Shown here in pieces: positions 1-9,498 of a DNA stretch of 64,000 nucleotides. Origin of the DNA: Oscarella lobularis. Its lineage: Eukaryota; Porifera; Homoscleromorpha; Homosclerophorida; Oscarellidae. The DNA is taken from assembly GCF_947507565.1 (NCBI RefSeq), contig NC_089178.1, positions 3,596,001 to 3,660,000 on the forward strand. The letters run 5' to 3'. Below the pieces are notes generated by a model that was not told the DNA's origin, made no database searches, and was given only the letters and a program-made list of their open reading frames with translations. The stretch's first letter is position 1; each line of letters starts with the position of its first letter. A program made the position numbers and the translations under genes.

Positions 1-777
1 GTGGTGACGTGATGAAGGCGGGAAGAATAAGGGCAAAACGATTCGCGTGGTCGATGAGGAAAAACCTAGGTTAGCAAAGAAATTTATCAAATAGGCGTCC
101 ATCTTCGACGAAACATTGGAATAAGAAAAGGAAGTCACTTTGGGGGAATAGGAATTCACTTTGGAATAAGAGAAGGAAGAAGAAGAATGATCTACGAAAG
201 ATTAGATGGGGAAAAAATGGGAGAACCAAGTTGGGGCAGTGTTGAAAAAATTTGCTACATTCAATGGAAATTTACGGAAGCAACCACGAATGCTCGCCGA
301 CATTGTGAGCGAGTTGAGACGTTTGAGAGGAAGTGTGTCGTCACCCCCCAAAGGCCGAGTGAAATATCGTTTGACTTACGCGTTTCTACCGCCGAAAAAA
401 GAAGGCGTAATCCTCTTTACGCTGTTGGATTGGCAGGCGAGCAATAAGGGGGTGAAGGACATATACAGTCTTGCTGAGAAGCATAAGAAATTATTGACGA
501 AGTACGGGAAAAGTTTGAAGACGAATCGGTTTTCCACTTTCTAAAGCGCAAAAATGTTGAAATGGCATTCAGGAGCCCTTTTACGCGCAAAGAACACGAA
601 AAATATAAGAAAATAATGAAGAACGGTCAGAAGGGCGACCGTTTCAAAAAGTATATCAAGGGTTTCATTGGTTACTGGTGCAAGGAAAAAACTCGAAAAG
701 GCACTGAAGAAACGGAAACAGTTCACGAAAACTTCAGGTAAAGGAAATGCTGCTGAGAAAATTCCCGTGAAACTAAT
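1..777 (+). pseudogene. Broken first copy of the Cys6-basic secreted family
   Basis: This is the 3' part of a gene homologous to the two intact copies that follow, cut by the left edge of the window. Reading in the frame of the paralogs, one T is missing near 73, which creates a TAG stop, and an extra T about 20 bases later restores the frame. A 2-base insertion near 495-505 shifts the frame again and ends translation at TAA 542-544. Sequence homologous to the normal C-terminus continues as far as about 770. The readable core (206-544) still shows the family motif YRLTYAF and the IYSLAEKHKKLL segment. With two independent lesions it is most likely a pseudogene. A shortened protein starting at 206 cannot be excluded. 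Confidence 0.7.
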
Positions 778-870
778 CAACTCATATGCATCCAAGTGAA
801 TAAAATTAACCAATCATTGGGATATAGGATTATGACGTCGCAGTTACTGACAGACAGCCGAGACGAGGAA

Positions 871-2028
871 ATGAATGAGATGTTTATTTCAGTTGTCAGT
901 GCGGCGATTTTTCTCTTGGGTAAGCCATGCAAAGGAGCGTTTGTGCTGGAAGTGATTCTTGCCTAATTATATAGCGGCTAGAACTCACGGTGCCGCGTCA
1001 GAAAACGTTGGCGCCGTGCGCTGTCGCGATGGAGACGACTGTTTTATCAGAAGTCGTTGCTTTCCGGCGAGCGTCTGCAAGTAAAAACGCCGTGCATGCA
1101 TGCATCGACGGGCTAGTTTCTTATGTGTTTCAATAGGCTTTTTGACGGGTGCATGGAGAAAAATCGATCAGATAAGGAGTTGTGTGAAAAAAATGCCGTC
1201 AGATCCGCCGGCGGCGACGTCATGAAGGCGAGAGGAATAAGGGCCAAACGATTCGCGTCGTCGCGAAGGACAAACCTAGGTTTAGCAAAGAAATTATCAA
1301 ATAGGCGTCGATCACATTGGAATAAGAAATCTTGGTTGAATAAGAAGAAAACGAATTCATTTTGGGGTAAGAAAAGGAATCCACTTTCGAATAAGAAAAG
1401 GAAGTCACTTTGGAATAAGAGAAGGATCCGGAAGAAGAAAAATGATCTACCTCTACGAAAGATTAGATGGGGAAAAAAATGGGAGGACCAAGTTGGGGCA
1501 GCGTTGAAAAAATCGCTATATTTGGTGCGAGTTTTACGGAGGCAATCACGAATGCTCGACGACATTGTGAGCGAGTTGAGACGTGTGAGAGGAATTGTGT
1601 CGTCACCCCGTAGAGGCCCAGTGAAATATCGTTTGACTTACTCATTTGTACTGCCGAAAAAAGATTCCCAAGTTCTCTTTACGCTGTTGCATTGGCAGGC
1701 GATCAATAAGGGGGCGAAGGACATATACAGTCTTGCTGACAAGCATAAGAAATTATTGACGAAGCATGGAAAGTTGGAAAACGAATCGGTTTTCCACTTT
1801 CTAAAGCGCAAAAATGTTGAAATGGCATTCAGGAGCCCTTTCACGCGTAAAGTGCACGAAATATATAAGAAGATAACGAAGAAAGGTCGGACGGGCTGGT
1901 TTTTAACGAAGTATTTGAGGAAATCAGACGCAAAGTATAAACTTCGAAATGCACTGAAGAAACTGAACCAGTACACGAAAACCAGATATCATCAGGTAAA
2001 GAAAATGCTGCTGAGAAAATTTCCGTGA
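871..2028 (+). CDS. Secreted six-cysteine, highly basic protein, copy 2 (unknown function)
   Basis: I built three exons, 871-919, 975-1080 and 1137-2028, giving 348 residues; both introns have GT..AG ends and phases agree. Exon 1 encodes MNEMFISVVSAAIFLL, a signal peptide. Exon 2 plus the start of exon 3 encode six cysteines, the first five spaced exactly C-x5-C-x5-C-x5-C-x5-C, the sixth ten residues on. The rest is an extremely Lys/Arg-rich tail: first short W-N-K-K type repeats, then a conserved C-terminal block (YRLTYSF, FTLLHWQAINKG, FHFLKRKN). I do not recognise the family. The signal peptide argues for secretion, so the basic tail may bind an acidic matrix, mineral, nucleic acid or membrane; that is inference. 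The neighbours on both sides are paralogs. Confidence 0.75.
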
Positions 2029-2136
2029 CACTAATAAACTGATATGCATCCAAGTGAATAAAATTAACCAATCATTGGCATTGGGATATAGGATTATGAC
2101 GTCACAGTTACTGACAGACAGCCGAGCCGCGGGGAA

Positions 2137-3665
2137 ATGAATCAGATCTTTATTTCAGTTGTCAGTGCGGCGATTTTTCTCTTGGGTAAGCCATGCAAAA
2201 GAGTGTTTGTGTGGCAATTAATTAAGTGATCCTTTTTTTAGCGGCTACAACTCATGGTGTGTCAGAAAACGTTGGCGCCGTGCGCTGTCGCGATGGAGAC
2301 GACTGTTTTATCAGAAGTCGTTGTTTTCCGGCGAGCGTCTGCAAGTAAAAACGCCGTGCATGCATGCGTCGACTCGCTTCTTATCGTTTCGATAGGCTTT
2401 TTGACGTGTGCATGGGGAAAAATCAATCTAAGGAGCTGTGTGAAAAAAATGCCGTCAACGCCGCCGCCGCCGGCGACGTGATGAAGGCGGGAGGAATAAG
2501 GCCAAAACGATTCGTTTCGTCGCGGATGAAATTACTTTTAGCAAAGAAGTTCAATGGGAGTCAATCTTTGAAGAAACACAAGCATAAAGGAAAAAATCAA
2601 AACGCTAGTTCGCTGCGGACAAGAACGAGACAATTTCGAAAGAAACTTGCTGTTGGGGCGTTGAGAAATAGAATAAAGACAACGAATAAGCGACCAAACT
2701 TTCCGAAAGGGAAAATAAGAGAATGGCGGAGAAAAGGGAAGCATAACAATCGACCAAAGATAAAGAAACAAGAGCGTAAAGGAAAAAATCAAAAGGCTAG
2801 TTTGCTGCGGACAAGAACGAGACAATTTCGAAAGAAACTTGCTGTCGGGGCGTTGAGAAATAGAAAGAAGAAAACGAATGAGCGACGAAACTTTCCGAAA
2901 GTGAAAATAACAGGATGGCTGACAAAATGGAAGCGTAATAACAATCGACCAAAGATAAAGAAACATGAGCGTAAAGGAAAAAATCAAAAGGCTAGTTTGC
3001 TGCGGACAAGAACGAGACAGTTTCGAAAGACACTTGCAAATAAGCGATTTTCTTGGTGGAGAAAAGGGAAGCGTAATAACAATCGACCAAAGATAAAGAA
3101 ACAAAAAATGACATCTGATGAAAAATGGAAGGGCCAACTTGCGGCAGCGTTGAAAAAAACGCTGCATTCGAATCAATTTTTACGGAAGCAATCAAACGCG
3201 CTCGACAGCACACTGAGGAAGTTGATACATGTGAGGAAAGGGATATCGCCCCGCCGCCCGAGGCTCAAATATCGTTTGACTTACTCATTTGTACTGCCGA
3301 AAAAAGATTCCCAAGTTCTCTTTACGCTGTTGCATTGGCAGGCGATCAATAAGGGGGCGAAGGACATATACAGTCTTGCTGACAAGCATAAGAAATTATT
3401 GACGAAGCATGGAAAGTTGGAAAACGAATCGGTTTTCCACTTTCTAAAGCGCAAAAATGTTGAAATGGCATTCAGGAGCCCTTTCACGCGTAAAGTGCAC
3501 GAAATATATAAGAAGATAACAAAGAAAGGTCGGACGGGCTGGTTTTTAACGAAGTATTTGAGGAAATCAGGCGCAAAGTATAAACTTCAAAAGGCACTGA
3601 GGAAACTGAACCAGTACACGAAAACCAGATATTATCAGGTAAAGAAAATGCTGCTGAGAAAATGA
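2137..3665 (+). CDS. Secreted six-cysteine, highly basic protein with internal repeats, copy 3
   Basis: Exons 2137-2185, 2242-2344 and 2396-3665 give 473 residues, with intron positions and phases identical to copy 2. Signal peptide MNQIFISVVSAAIFLL is followed by the same C-x5-C ladder of five cysteines and a sixth after nine residues. The middle differs from copy 2: it holds about three tandem repeats of roughly 60 residues (about 2572-3105) starting KGKNQ..S..LRTRTRQFRK, the last one shortened. The C-terminal block is almost identical at nucleotide level to copy 2 (compare about 1620-2010 with 3268-3660), suggesting gene conversion or very recent duplication. Function is unknown. It converges on MED22 with 86 bp between the stop codons. 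Confidence 0.75.
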
Positions 3666-3751
3666 AGCTACAACTGTAGTAATAAATATGCATCACGTGA
3701 ATAAAGATTTTTCATGACGTCACAACAAGGAAAAGGTAATAATAATTATAA

Positions 3752-4216
3752 TTAATTTTTTTCTTTTTCGACATCTAGGTGAGAATAGTACGTTTGTTCT
3801 AAACGCGATAGCTGTGCAATCATATCGTCTCGAAGTGCAGCGACTTTGCCCGTCGTCTCGTCTTCAATTTTTTCGATTTCGGCTCGTCGTTTGGCGATCG
3901 ATTCGTTCAACGAAGGAAAATCGTTCAGAACGAGATATTCCTTCAGATCGGCGACGAGTCGTAGGAGAGATTCGCCTGCACGCAGCATGTTTGCTGCTCG
4001 AACCGACATTTCGTACTCGTTCTGCGCTGCGTGCGTCAAATCGAGAACGCGACTCTCTTCTTCCATTTGCGACGATTTTACGATCTCGCTCAAGTTCTCC
4101 ACCATCGATTTTACGCCATCTTTTAGCTTCTTTTGAAATGCCTTTAGCTGGTTTCCTTTTACGGACGTCGAGGCCGCTGCTGCAGCCGTCGACGTTCTTC
4201 CTCCTCCAGCTTGCAT
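3752..4216 (-). CDS. MED22: Mediator complex subunit 22
   Basis: A single-exon 154-residue protein. It carries the MED22/SURF5 core: LKDGVKSMVENLSEIVKSSQ, the NEYEMSVRAANMLRAGESL segment and DLKEYLVLNDFPSLNESI, followed by a coiled-coil tail (EKIEDETTGKVAALRDDM). MED22 belongs to the head module of Mediator, which links transcription factors to RNA polymerase II in the nucleus. The length fits the metazoan family. The N-terminal 20 residues are Ala/Gly/Ser-rich and not conserved. It is divergent from RPL7A, with only 52 bp between the start codons, so the two must share a promoter region; the same head-to-head pair occurs in the vertebrate Surfeit cluster. Confidence 0.92.
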   Translation of the reverse strand: MQAGGGRTSTAAAAASTSVKGNQLKAFQKKLKDGVKSMVENLSEIVKSSQMEEESRVLDLTHAAQNEYEMSVRAANMLRAGESLLRLVADLKEYLVLNDFPSLNESIAKRRAEIEKIEDETTGKVAALRDDMIAQLSRLEQTYYSHLDVEKEKN

Positions 4217-4268
4217 CTCACGTGACGATTACTCGCACTTTGCGCTTGCGTCGACTGAACGAGAGATC
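4217..4268. promoter_or_regulatory. Shared divergent promoter interval of MED22 and RPL7A
   Basis: There are only 52 bp between the two ATG codons, so both 5' UTRs and core promoters must overlap here or extend into the opposite gene. The interval includes CACGTGA (an E-box-like core) and TCACGTGACGATTACTCG. I see no TATA box. Confidence 0.6.
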
Positions 4269-5306
4269 ATGGTAAGAACGGAATCCTTCTCTAGCTCCTC
4301 AATCCGTTCGCCTTCGATCGTCTCGTTACACGAAAACGATCCCTGTAACTGCATTCTTTCGTTTTTCAGCCGAAAGAACGGAAAACGAAGACGGGCAAGA
4401 AGTTCGCTCCGGCGCCCTACACGACTCCTAAAGCGAAAACAGCGCAGAGCGCGGTGAACCCGCTCATCGAGAAGAGACCGCGAAACTTTGGAATCGGTAC
4501 GAACACGAAGAAAAGAAAAGAAAGGCGTAGAAAGTCGTTTTTTCTTTAGGAAACGCGATCCAACCGAAACGCGACTTGAGTCGTTTCGTCAAATGGCCTC
4601 GCTACATTCGCATTCAACGTCAAAAATCCGTTCTTCTGAAGCGACTCAAAGTGCCGCCGTCCATAAATCAATTCAGCCAGACAATCGATAGACAAACGGG
4701 TACGAAAAAAAAACGAAGAAGAAGAAGACGAATTTAATTTTTTGGTTTTAGCGTCGAAATTTTTTGCTCTCGCGCACAAGTATCGACCTGAGACGAAAGC
4801 GCAGAAGAAGGAGCGACTGAAGGCGGCTGGCGTAAAGAAGGCGGAGGGAAAAGACGCGTCACCCGGAAGCAAGCCAATCTATTTGAAATATGGAATCAAT
4901 CATATTACGTCGCTTGTGGAAAGTAAGAAGGCTCAATTGGTTGTAATTGCTCATGACGTAGATCCCATCGAAGTAAGAAAAGAAATTATTTTAATTAATT
5001 AATTAATTGAAGTTGTCACGTGTGTGTTTAGATTGTTGTTTGGCTTCCGGCTTTGTGTCGAAAAATGAACGTTCCTTATTGTATTGTCAAAGGAAAGGCC
5101 AGGTATAGATTATTTATTTATTTATTTATTGAGAGAGATATCATATGTGGGATTTAGGCTTGGTAAACTCGTTCACAAGAAGACTGCTACAGCTGTTGCT
5201 TTTACGGCTACGAGACCGGAAGATCGAAATAGTCTCAATACGCTAATTGATGCTGTGAAAACGAACTATTTGGACCGCTATGATGAGGTAATAATCATAA
5301 TAATAT

Positions 5307-5337
<31 letters not shown>

Positions 5338-5445
5338 TTTTTTTAGATTAAGAAACATTGGGGTGGTGGCGTCATGGGAGCAAAGACGCAAGCTCGTCTT
5401 TCGCGTTTGGAGAAAATCAAAATGAGAGAAGCTCTTCAAAAGTGA
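4269..5445 (+). CDS. RPL7A: 60S ribosomal protein L7a (eL8)
   Basis: Seven exons: 4269-4271 (the ATG alone), 4370-4496, 4550-4699, 4752-4972, 5032-5102, 5158-5287 and 5347-5445, totalling 266 residues, which is also the human length. Motifs read in order are [79 protein letters not shown] and [10 protein letters not shown]. It is a component of the large ribosomal subunit and binds rRNA through the L7Ae fold. The first exon holds only the start codon, with the remainder downstream of a 98-bp intron, so correct translation depends on that splice. Two introns contain TATT runs. It converges with the esterase gene downstream. Confidence 0.95.
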
Positions 5446-5615
5446 ACAACTGTGTGTACTGAGACATTTTTTTGGGGGTGTCGACGTACAGAATTTACTG
5501 ACAACAACAACAAAAGATAAAAATACACACGTGACTGTTGTTATTTTTTCATTTTTTTTCAGGTAAGATAGATGACAACACAAGGTAAAAATACACGTGA
5601 CTGTTGATCTTTTTT

Positions 5616-7871
5616 TCATTTTTCAGCCGCGTTCAAAATGGGAGGTAGGAATTTCGTGTAGAATTCTGCGATTTCTCTGTGGCCCAAATCGGAGGGATGC
5701 GTTCCTCCCACGGTTGGATTCACCAAAGGACGTGCGGCGAATAGGTCGTCTCCTTTGACGTAGTGTAAGTTGTCGATTCCATCCGCTTTTAGATTCTCAT
5801 AGGCTTTTTGCAGTGCCACTCGTTTTGCTTCTTGGATCTTGTAAGTTCCCGTTTTGAGCCACGAGTCCCCGTACGTTGATCCTTCTGCAAGAACAATAGG
5901 CGTCGTTTCGTGCGATTGGCGAATGAATTTGACGAGGGGTTCTGCGCGCTGAGCAACCTCTTCTCCATTGAGATTCGGATTGCAGTCAATGACGAACATA
6001 GCAGCGTCAATTCGAACGAGAAACTTTGCCACGTCCAACTCCATTTTTCCATTACCAGCGAACCCCAAATTTATGACGTCACGACCGAGATTTCGTCCAA
6101 TGACGTTGGTAAACGTGGATCCAGCTCGTGCGACGGCTCCCGCTTGAGTTATGCTTGTTCCATACCATACAATAGGTTGAGAGGCATCATCTGTCGAAGA
6201 TCTCCTAATGAAGGAAGAACTAGGGATTCCAATTGACGCGTTGACTATTGTCGCTCGCATTGGGAAGTAGAGACGATACTTCCGGCTTTCTACCGGCCCT
6301 ATATCCTCTATGAGCCAACCAGATGACGAAATGAAACCGTTAGTGAGCGGCGCTACCGTGGCAACGAATCGCCACGTGCTCACGTTTACGTCATAGGTGA
6401 ATAAATCGCAGCCAGATGTGCCGGTGAGTGGCATGTGCCAGAGGGATTCAGCTGGGGAAGAGAGACTATAGTTCAAGTAGAAACCGGTTGCGTTGCTATC
6501 GAATTCAACAAAGAGGCCCGTAGACATGAGACCATAAGACCAGACTGGGTCTCGAACGACGCCTTTTGCGTCGGATGGAAGACGATTGTAAGGAATTGGG
6601 GTATTGGAAAAGCCACGCCCCCGAATCCCAAGATCAATGACGTCAGTAAAGGTCAGATTCAAAGTCGAATAATTGCGTAGAAACGACGAAATGGGGGCCC
6701 GAGGAGAACCATCTTGTTTGTTGAGTTCCTTTGCTGATATATAGATTTCATCATTGTTTTTGATCACGTGACGGGTTGGTTTGATTATCGTTGGAAGAAA
6801 TTTCTTGTAATAATCGGCCATATCATACATTCCGAGGTCTGTAGGATGAGTGCCAGCCACTGTCGGATTAACATAATCGGTATTAATATGTAGAAGATTG
6901 TCGCCGTAAACATAATGGAGATTAGCATCTCCTTGGTAACGGAGAAGTTGGTATGCAGTATGTAATTTCTTTCGACGATCTTCTTGCAAATTGGCTACAT
7001 TTGGTGAAATCCATGCTTCTCCATAGGAAGTTCCCTCGGCGAGAACTATAGGAATATGTGGGTATGTTTCCCGTATGTATTTAACGAGTGGAACTGTTCT
7101 TTCTTGGACCATAGATGCGTTCATGTTGGGCAGACAGTCGATGACAAATGCGTCCACATTGTCGATTTTACGCAGGAATTGCGCAACGCTTATCTCCATG
7201 ACACCGTTTCCGGAAAATCCAAAATTGTAAATCTCGTAATCCAATTCGCGGCTTAAAATATTCGTGAACGCTTGACCCGGTCGCGATGCCACGGCCCCTT
7301 GGGCAATACTCGTTCCATACCAGACGACAATTGGCTTGGAGGTCGTGGGTCGAGATTGAAGAAATTTGCCTCGAGACACACCCACATCCATATCAATAAT
7401 ACCGTTATAGAGAGGTAAATGAAGTCGATATTGAGATGTTCCTTGGGGAAGGTCTGATGCGATGATTTCCGTGTTTATTTTGGGATAGCCGGCGATTTCG
7501 TGCGTCGTGCCGACCCAGCGCCACGCCTTCGCATCGTTGTCATAGCGATAGAGATCGGAACCGGAAACGCCAGTCGACGGAAAATGATACATTTCCGTTT
7601 CGGAGGAGAGAAGCGTGAAATTGAGCATTATCGTTGGAGAATCGGTCACAAATTCGACGTAGAATCCGGCCGTGTCCTGAGCGAGAATCCATATGGCGTC
7701 GCGTACGATTGATTCGGCCTCCGACGGAAGACGACTAAACCAGCCGGTTTTATCTGGAAACGCCCATCCTCGAACTCCTAATGTGCGAATGCTCGTGTAG
7801 TCGTAATCGGCCGTCGAGAGAGACGACGAGAAAGGTAGGAGAAGGCAAAGAAAAGACAAAGTAGCCATCAA
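5616..7871 (-). CDS. Secreted tandem SGNH/GDSL esterase (GxDLY plus Lipase_GDSL_3, duplicated)
   Basis: A 751-residue intronless protein with a signal peptide (MMATLSFLCLLLPFSSSLS). It contains two copies of the same two-domain unit. Each has an N-terminal GxDLY-type sandwich (GSDLYRYD in the first half, GCDLFTYD in the second) and an SGNH hydrolase domain. Block I with the serine reads WYGTSIAQG and WYGTSITQAG; the oxyanion Gly/Asn blocks read GFSGNGVME and GFAGNGKME; the C-terminal histidine block reads GTHPTDLG and GTHPSDLG. Such proteins hydrolyse ester bonds, often acetyl groups on polysaccharides. The family is best known from bacteria. The Asp expected three residues before the His is Ala in the first half and Gly in the second, so the catalytic triad may be altered. 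No intron in 2.2 kb contrasts with most neighbours. Confidence 0.85.
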   Translation of the reverse strand: MMATLSFLCLLLPFSSSLSTADYDYTSIRTLGVRGWAFPDKTGWFSRLPSEAESIVRDAIWILAQDTAGFYVEFVTDSPTIMLNFTLLSSETEMYHFPSTGVSGSDLYRYDNDAKAWRWVGTTHEIAGYPKINTEIIASDLPQGTSQYRLHLPLYNGIIDMDVGVSRGKFLQSRPTTSKPIVVWYGTSIAQGAVASRPGQAFTNILSRELDYEIYNFGFSGNGVMEISVAQFLRKIDNVDAFVIDCLPNMNASMVQERTVPLVKYIRETYPHIPIVLAEGTSYGEAWISPNVANLQEDRRKKLHTAYQLLRYQGDANLHYVYGDNLLHINTDYVNPTVAGTHPTDLGMYDMADYYKKFLPTIIKPTRHVIKNNDEIYISAKELNKQDGSPRAPISSFLRNYSTLNLTFTDVIDLGIRGRGFSNTPIPYNRLPSDAKGVVRDPVWSYGLMSTGLFVEFDSNATGFYLNYSLSSPAESLWHMPLTGTSGCDLFTYDVNVSTWRFVATVAPLTNGFISSSGWLIEDIGPVESRKYRLYFPMRATIVNASIGIPSSSFIRRSSTDDASQPIVWYGTSITQAGAVARAGSTFTNVIGRNLGRDVINLGFAGNGKMELDVAKFLVRIDAAMFVIDCNPNLNGEEVAQRAEPLVKFIRQSHETTPIVLAEGSTYGDSWLKTGTYKIQEAKRVALQKAYENLKADGIDNLHYVKGDDLFAARPLVNPTVGGTHPSDLGHREIAEFYTKFLPPILNAAEK

Positions 7872-7957
7872 GTGTAACGCACGCTAAAAGATCGCGCTTG
7901 GAATTTCTTTTCTTTTTTGTCTGTAGCGTACCTCTTCGCCTTCTTCATCCTTGATCT
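7872..7957. promoter_or_regulatory. Divergent promoter interval, esterase / DUF7906 gene
   Basis: There are 86 bp between the two start codons of the divergent genes, including a T-rich stretch at 7908-7920. No defined motif was recognised. Confidence 0.45.
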
Positions 7958-9467
7958 ATGAGTTTGGAGAGTATTTATCTTTTTTGTGTTCTCGGAGGCT
8001 TGGCTAGTGCGACGGTCGCGCGTTCGCCCGAAATCTTGCAGAATCTCATCGTCGAACCGGTCTCAATCAAAATTCCCGTGAACATTCTCTTTCTCGGCTT
8101 TCATCGCGAAACCGATTTTCGCCTCAGCCGCGACACGCTGGCGATTTGGCTCGAACACGTGGAAGAGCACGTGGTCCCTACCACTTCATCCTCAGTCTTT
8201 TACGACTTTCAAATTCGCGTAATCGAAACGGATAAGCTCGTCGATTCGGCCGTCGAAGCAGCTCTAAAGACTTTTATGAGAAGAGAGTCGATTGTCAATA
8301 CATCGATGTATCAGGTTGATGCCGATCGAATGGGATCGGTTTTTGAAAGTTTACTTCACGCTATTGGGTCGAATGATGTCTATACGTTGATTGTAATGAA
8401 TCCAGATAAATCATTTTTATCGTCTGGGAAACCATATGGCTACAGGTAAGGAAAAATATTTTAATTAATAGAATCTTATATGATTTTTTTAGAACGGGGT
8501 TTTCGCATGAAGAGATTTTGTATTTGCACAATCAGTACAAGGCAGGCAAACAGTCGTTGAATCTATCTGAAAAAAGTGAGGAAAATTATCCGAGTGATCA
8601 CGATTTGGATCACGAAGCCGAGTCAATCAAAGATCATAGCGAAAAGTTAATATTAGGACGACCCTAATAATAATAATTATTTATTTTTTTCTTAGTCTTG
8701 TAGCAGCCATTGATTTCATTGACGTCAAGAAAAAATCGGAAGAGTGGGCAAGCGCCTTTCTTATTCAAAATCGAGAATTAATAAATCAGAGAGAAAAGGC
8801 TCTCAAAAAGAGGTAGGAAGGAGAAAAAGGTCACTCCCCAATACAATTTTATTGATTTAGTGACAAAGAATGCGATAAACCCGAGACGATCGTCATTAAA
8901 GACGCTCTAGATAAATTGAGTGGTCCAATGAAGGATGAGGATCACGTTCGAGGTCATCAGATCAATATGGAAGTGATGGATGACGCAGGGGCGGTAAGTG
9001 CATGGGCGGGAAAAGAGGGAAGGGTGCGAATGTTTTTGTGGAAGTTAGGCAAGATGCACGATGTCGCCTAATTGTCTGTGTTGTCTTTGTTTTCGTTTTA
9101 TATGCACAGCTGTCTCGTCACATTCTTCGGTCTGGACTGCCCGAAGATAGGAAGTATCTTCGAGCCGTTTTTCAATTGGGTTCGTATAGGAAAAGAGTCG
9201 CTTAGACGTCTTTGTACACTTTCGATCTAGGACCGGATTTTGTTCATGCTAATTGTCTTGTGGACGCGTGGATTGGTCGAGGAAGGTAAGGCAGGCGTCT
9301 TTGCGGCGGGCGGGTGCATGGCTATACTTCCTCAGGTCTTCCTGTCGCGCCCATTCGTTCGTTTTTTTAGATACGCTTGGTTGGATGTTAGTGCGGGGCC
9401 CTTTTCTTGGGGTCCTTCTCGCGTTAGCGGCTCCCCCAATCGTTTTTCGCTTAATAAACGACGCAAT

Positions 9468-9498
<31 letters not shown>

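Noticed and set aside
2538-3176. 212-codon minus-strand frame with hydrophobic repeats
   Set aside because: Antisense of the Lys/Arg repeats in copy 3; the repeated pattern mirrors the plus-strand repeat.
5616-7871. Bacterial contamination explaining the esterase
   Set aside because: Both neighbours are spliced eukaryotic genes within 90-170 bp and there is no composition break at the junctions that I can see.
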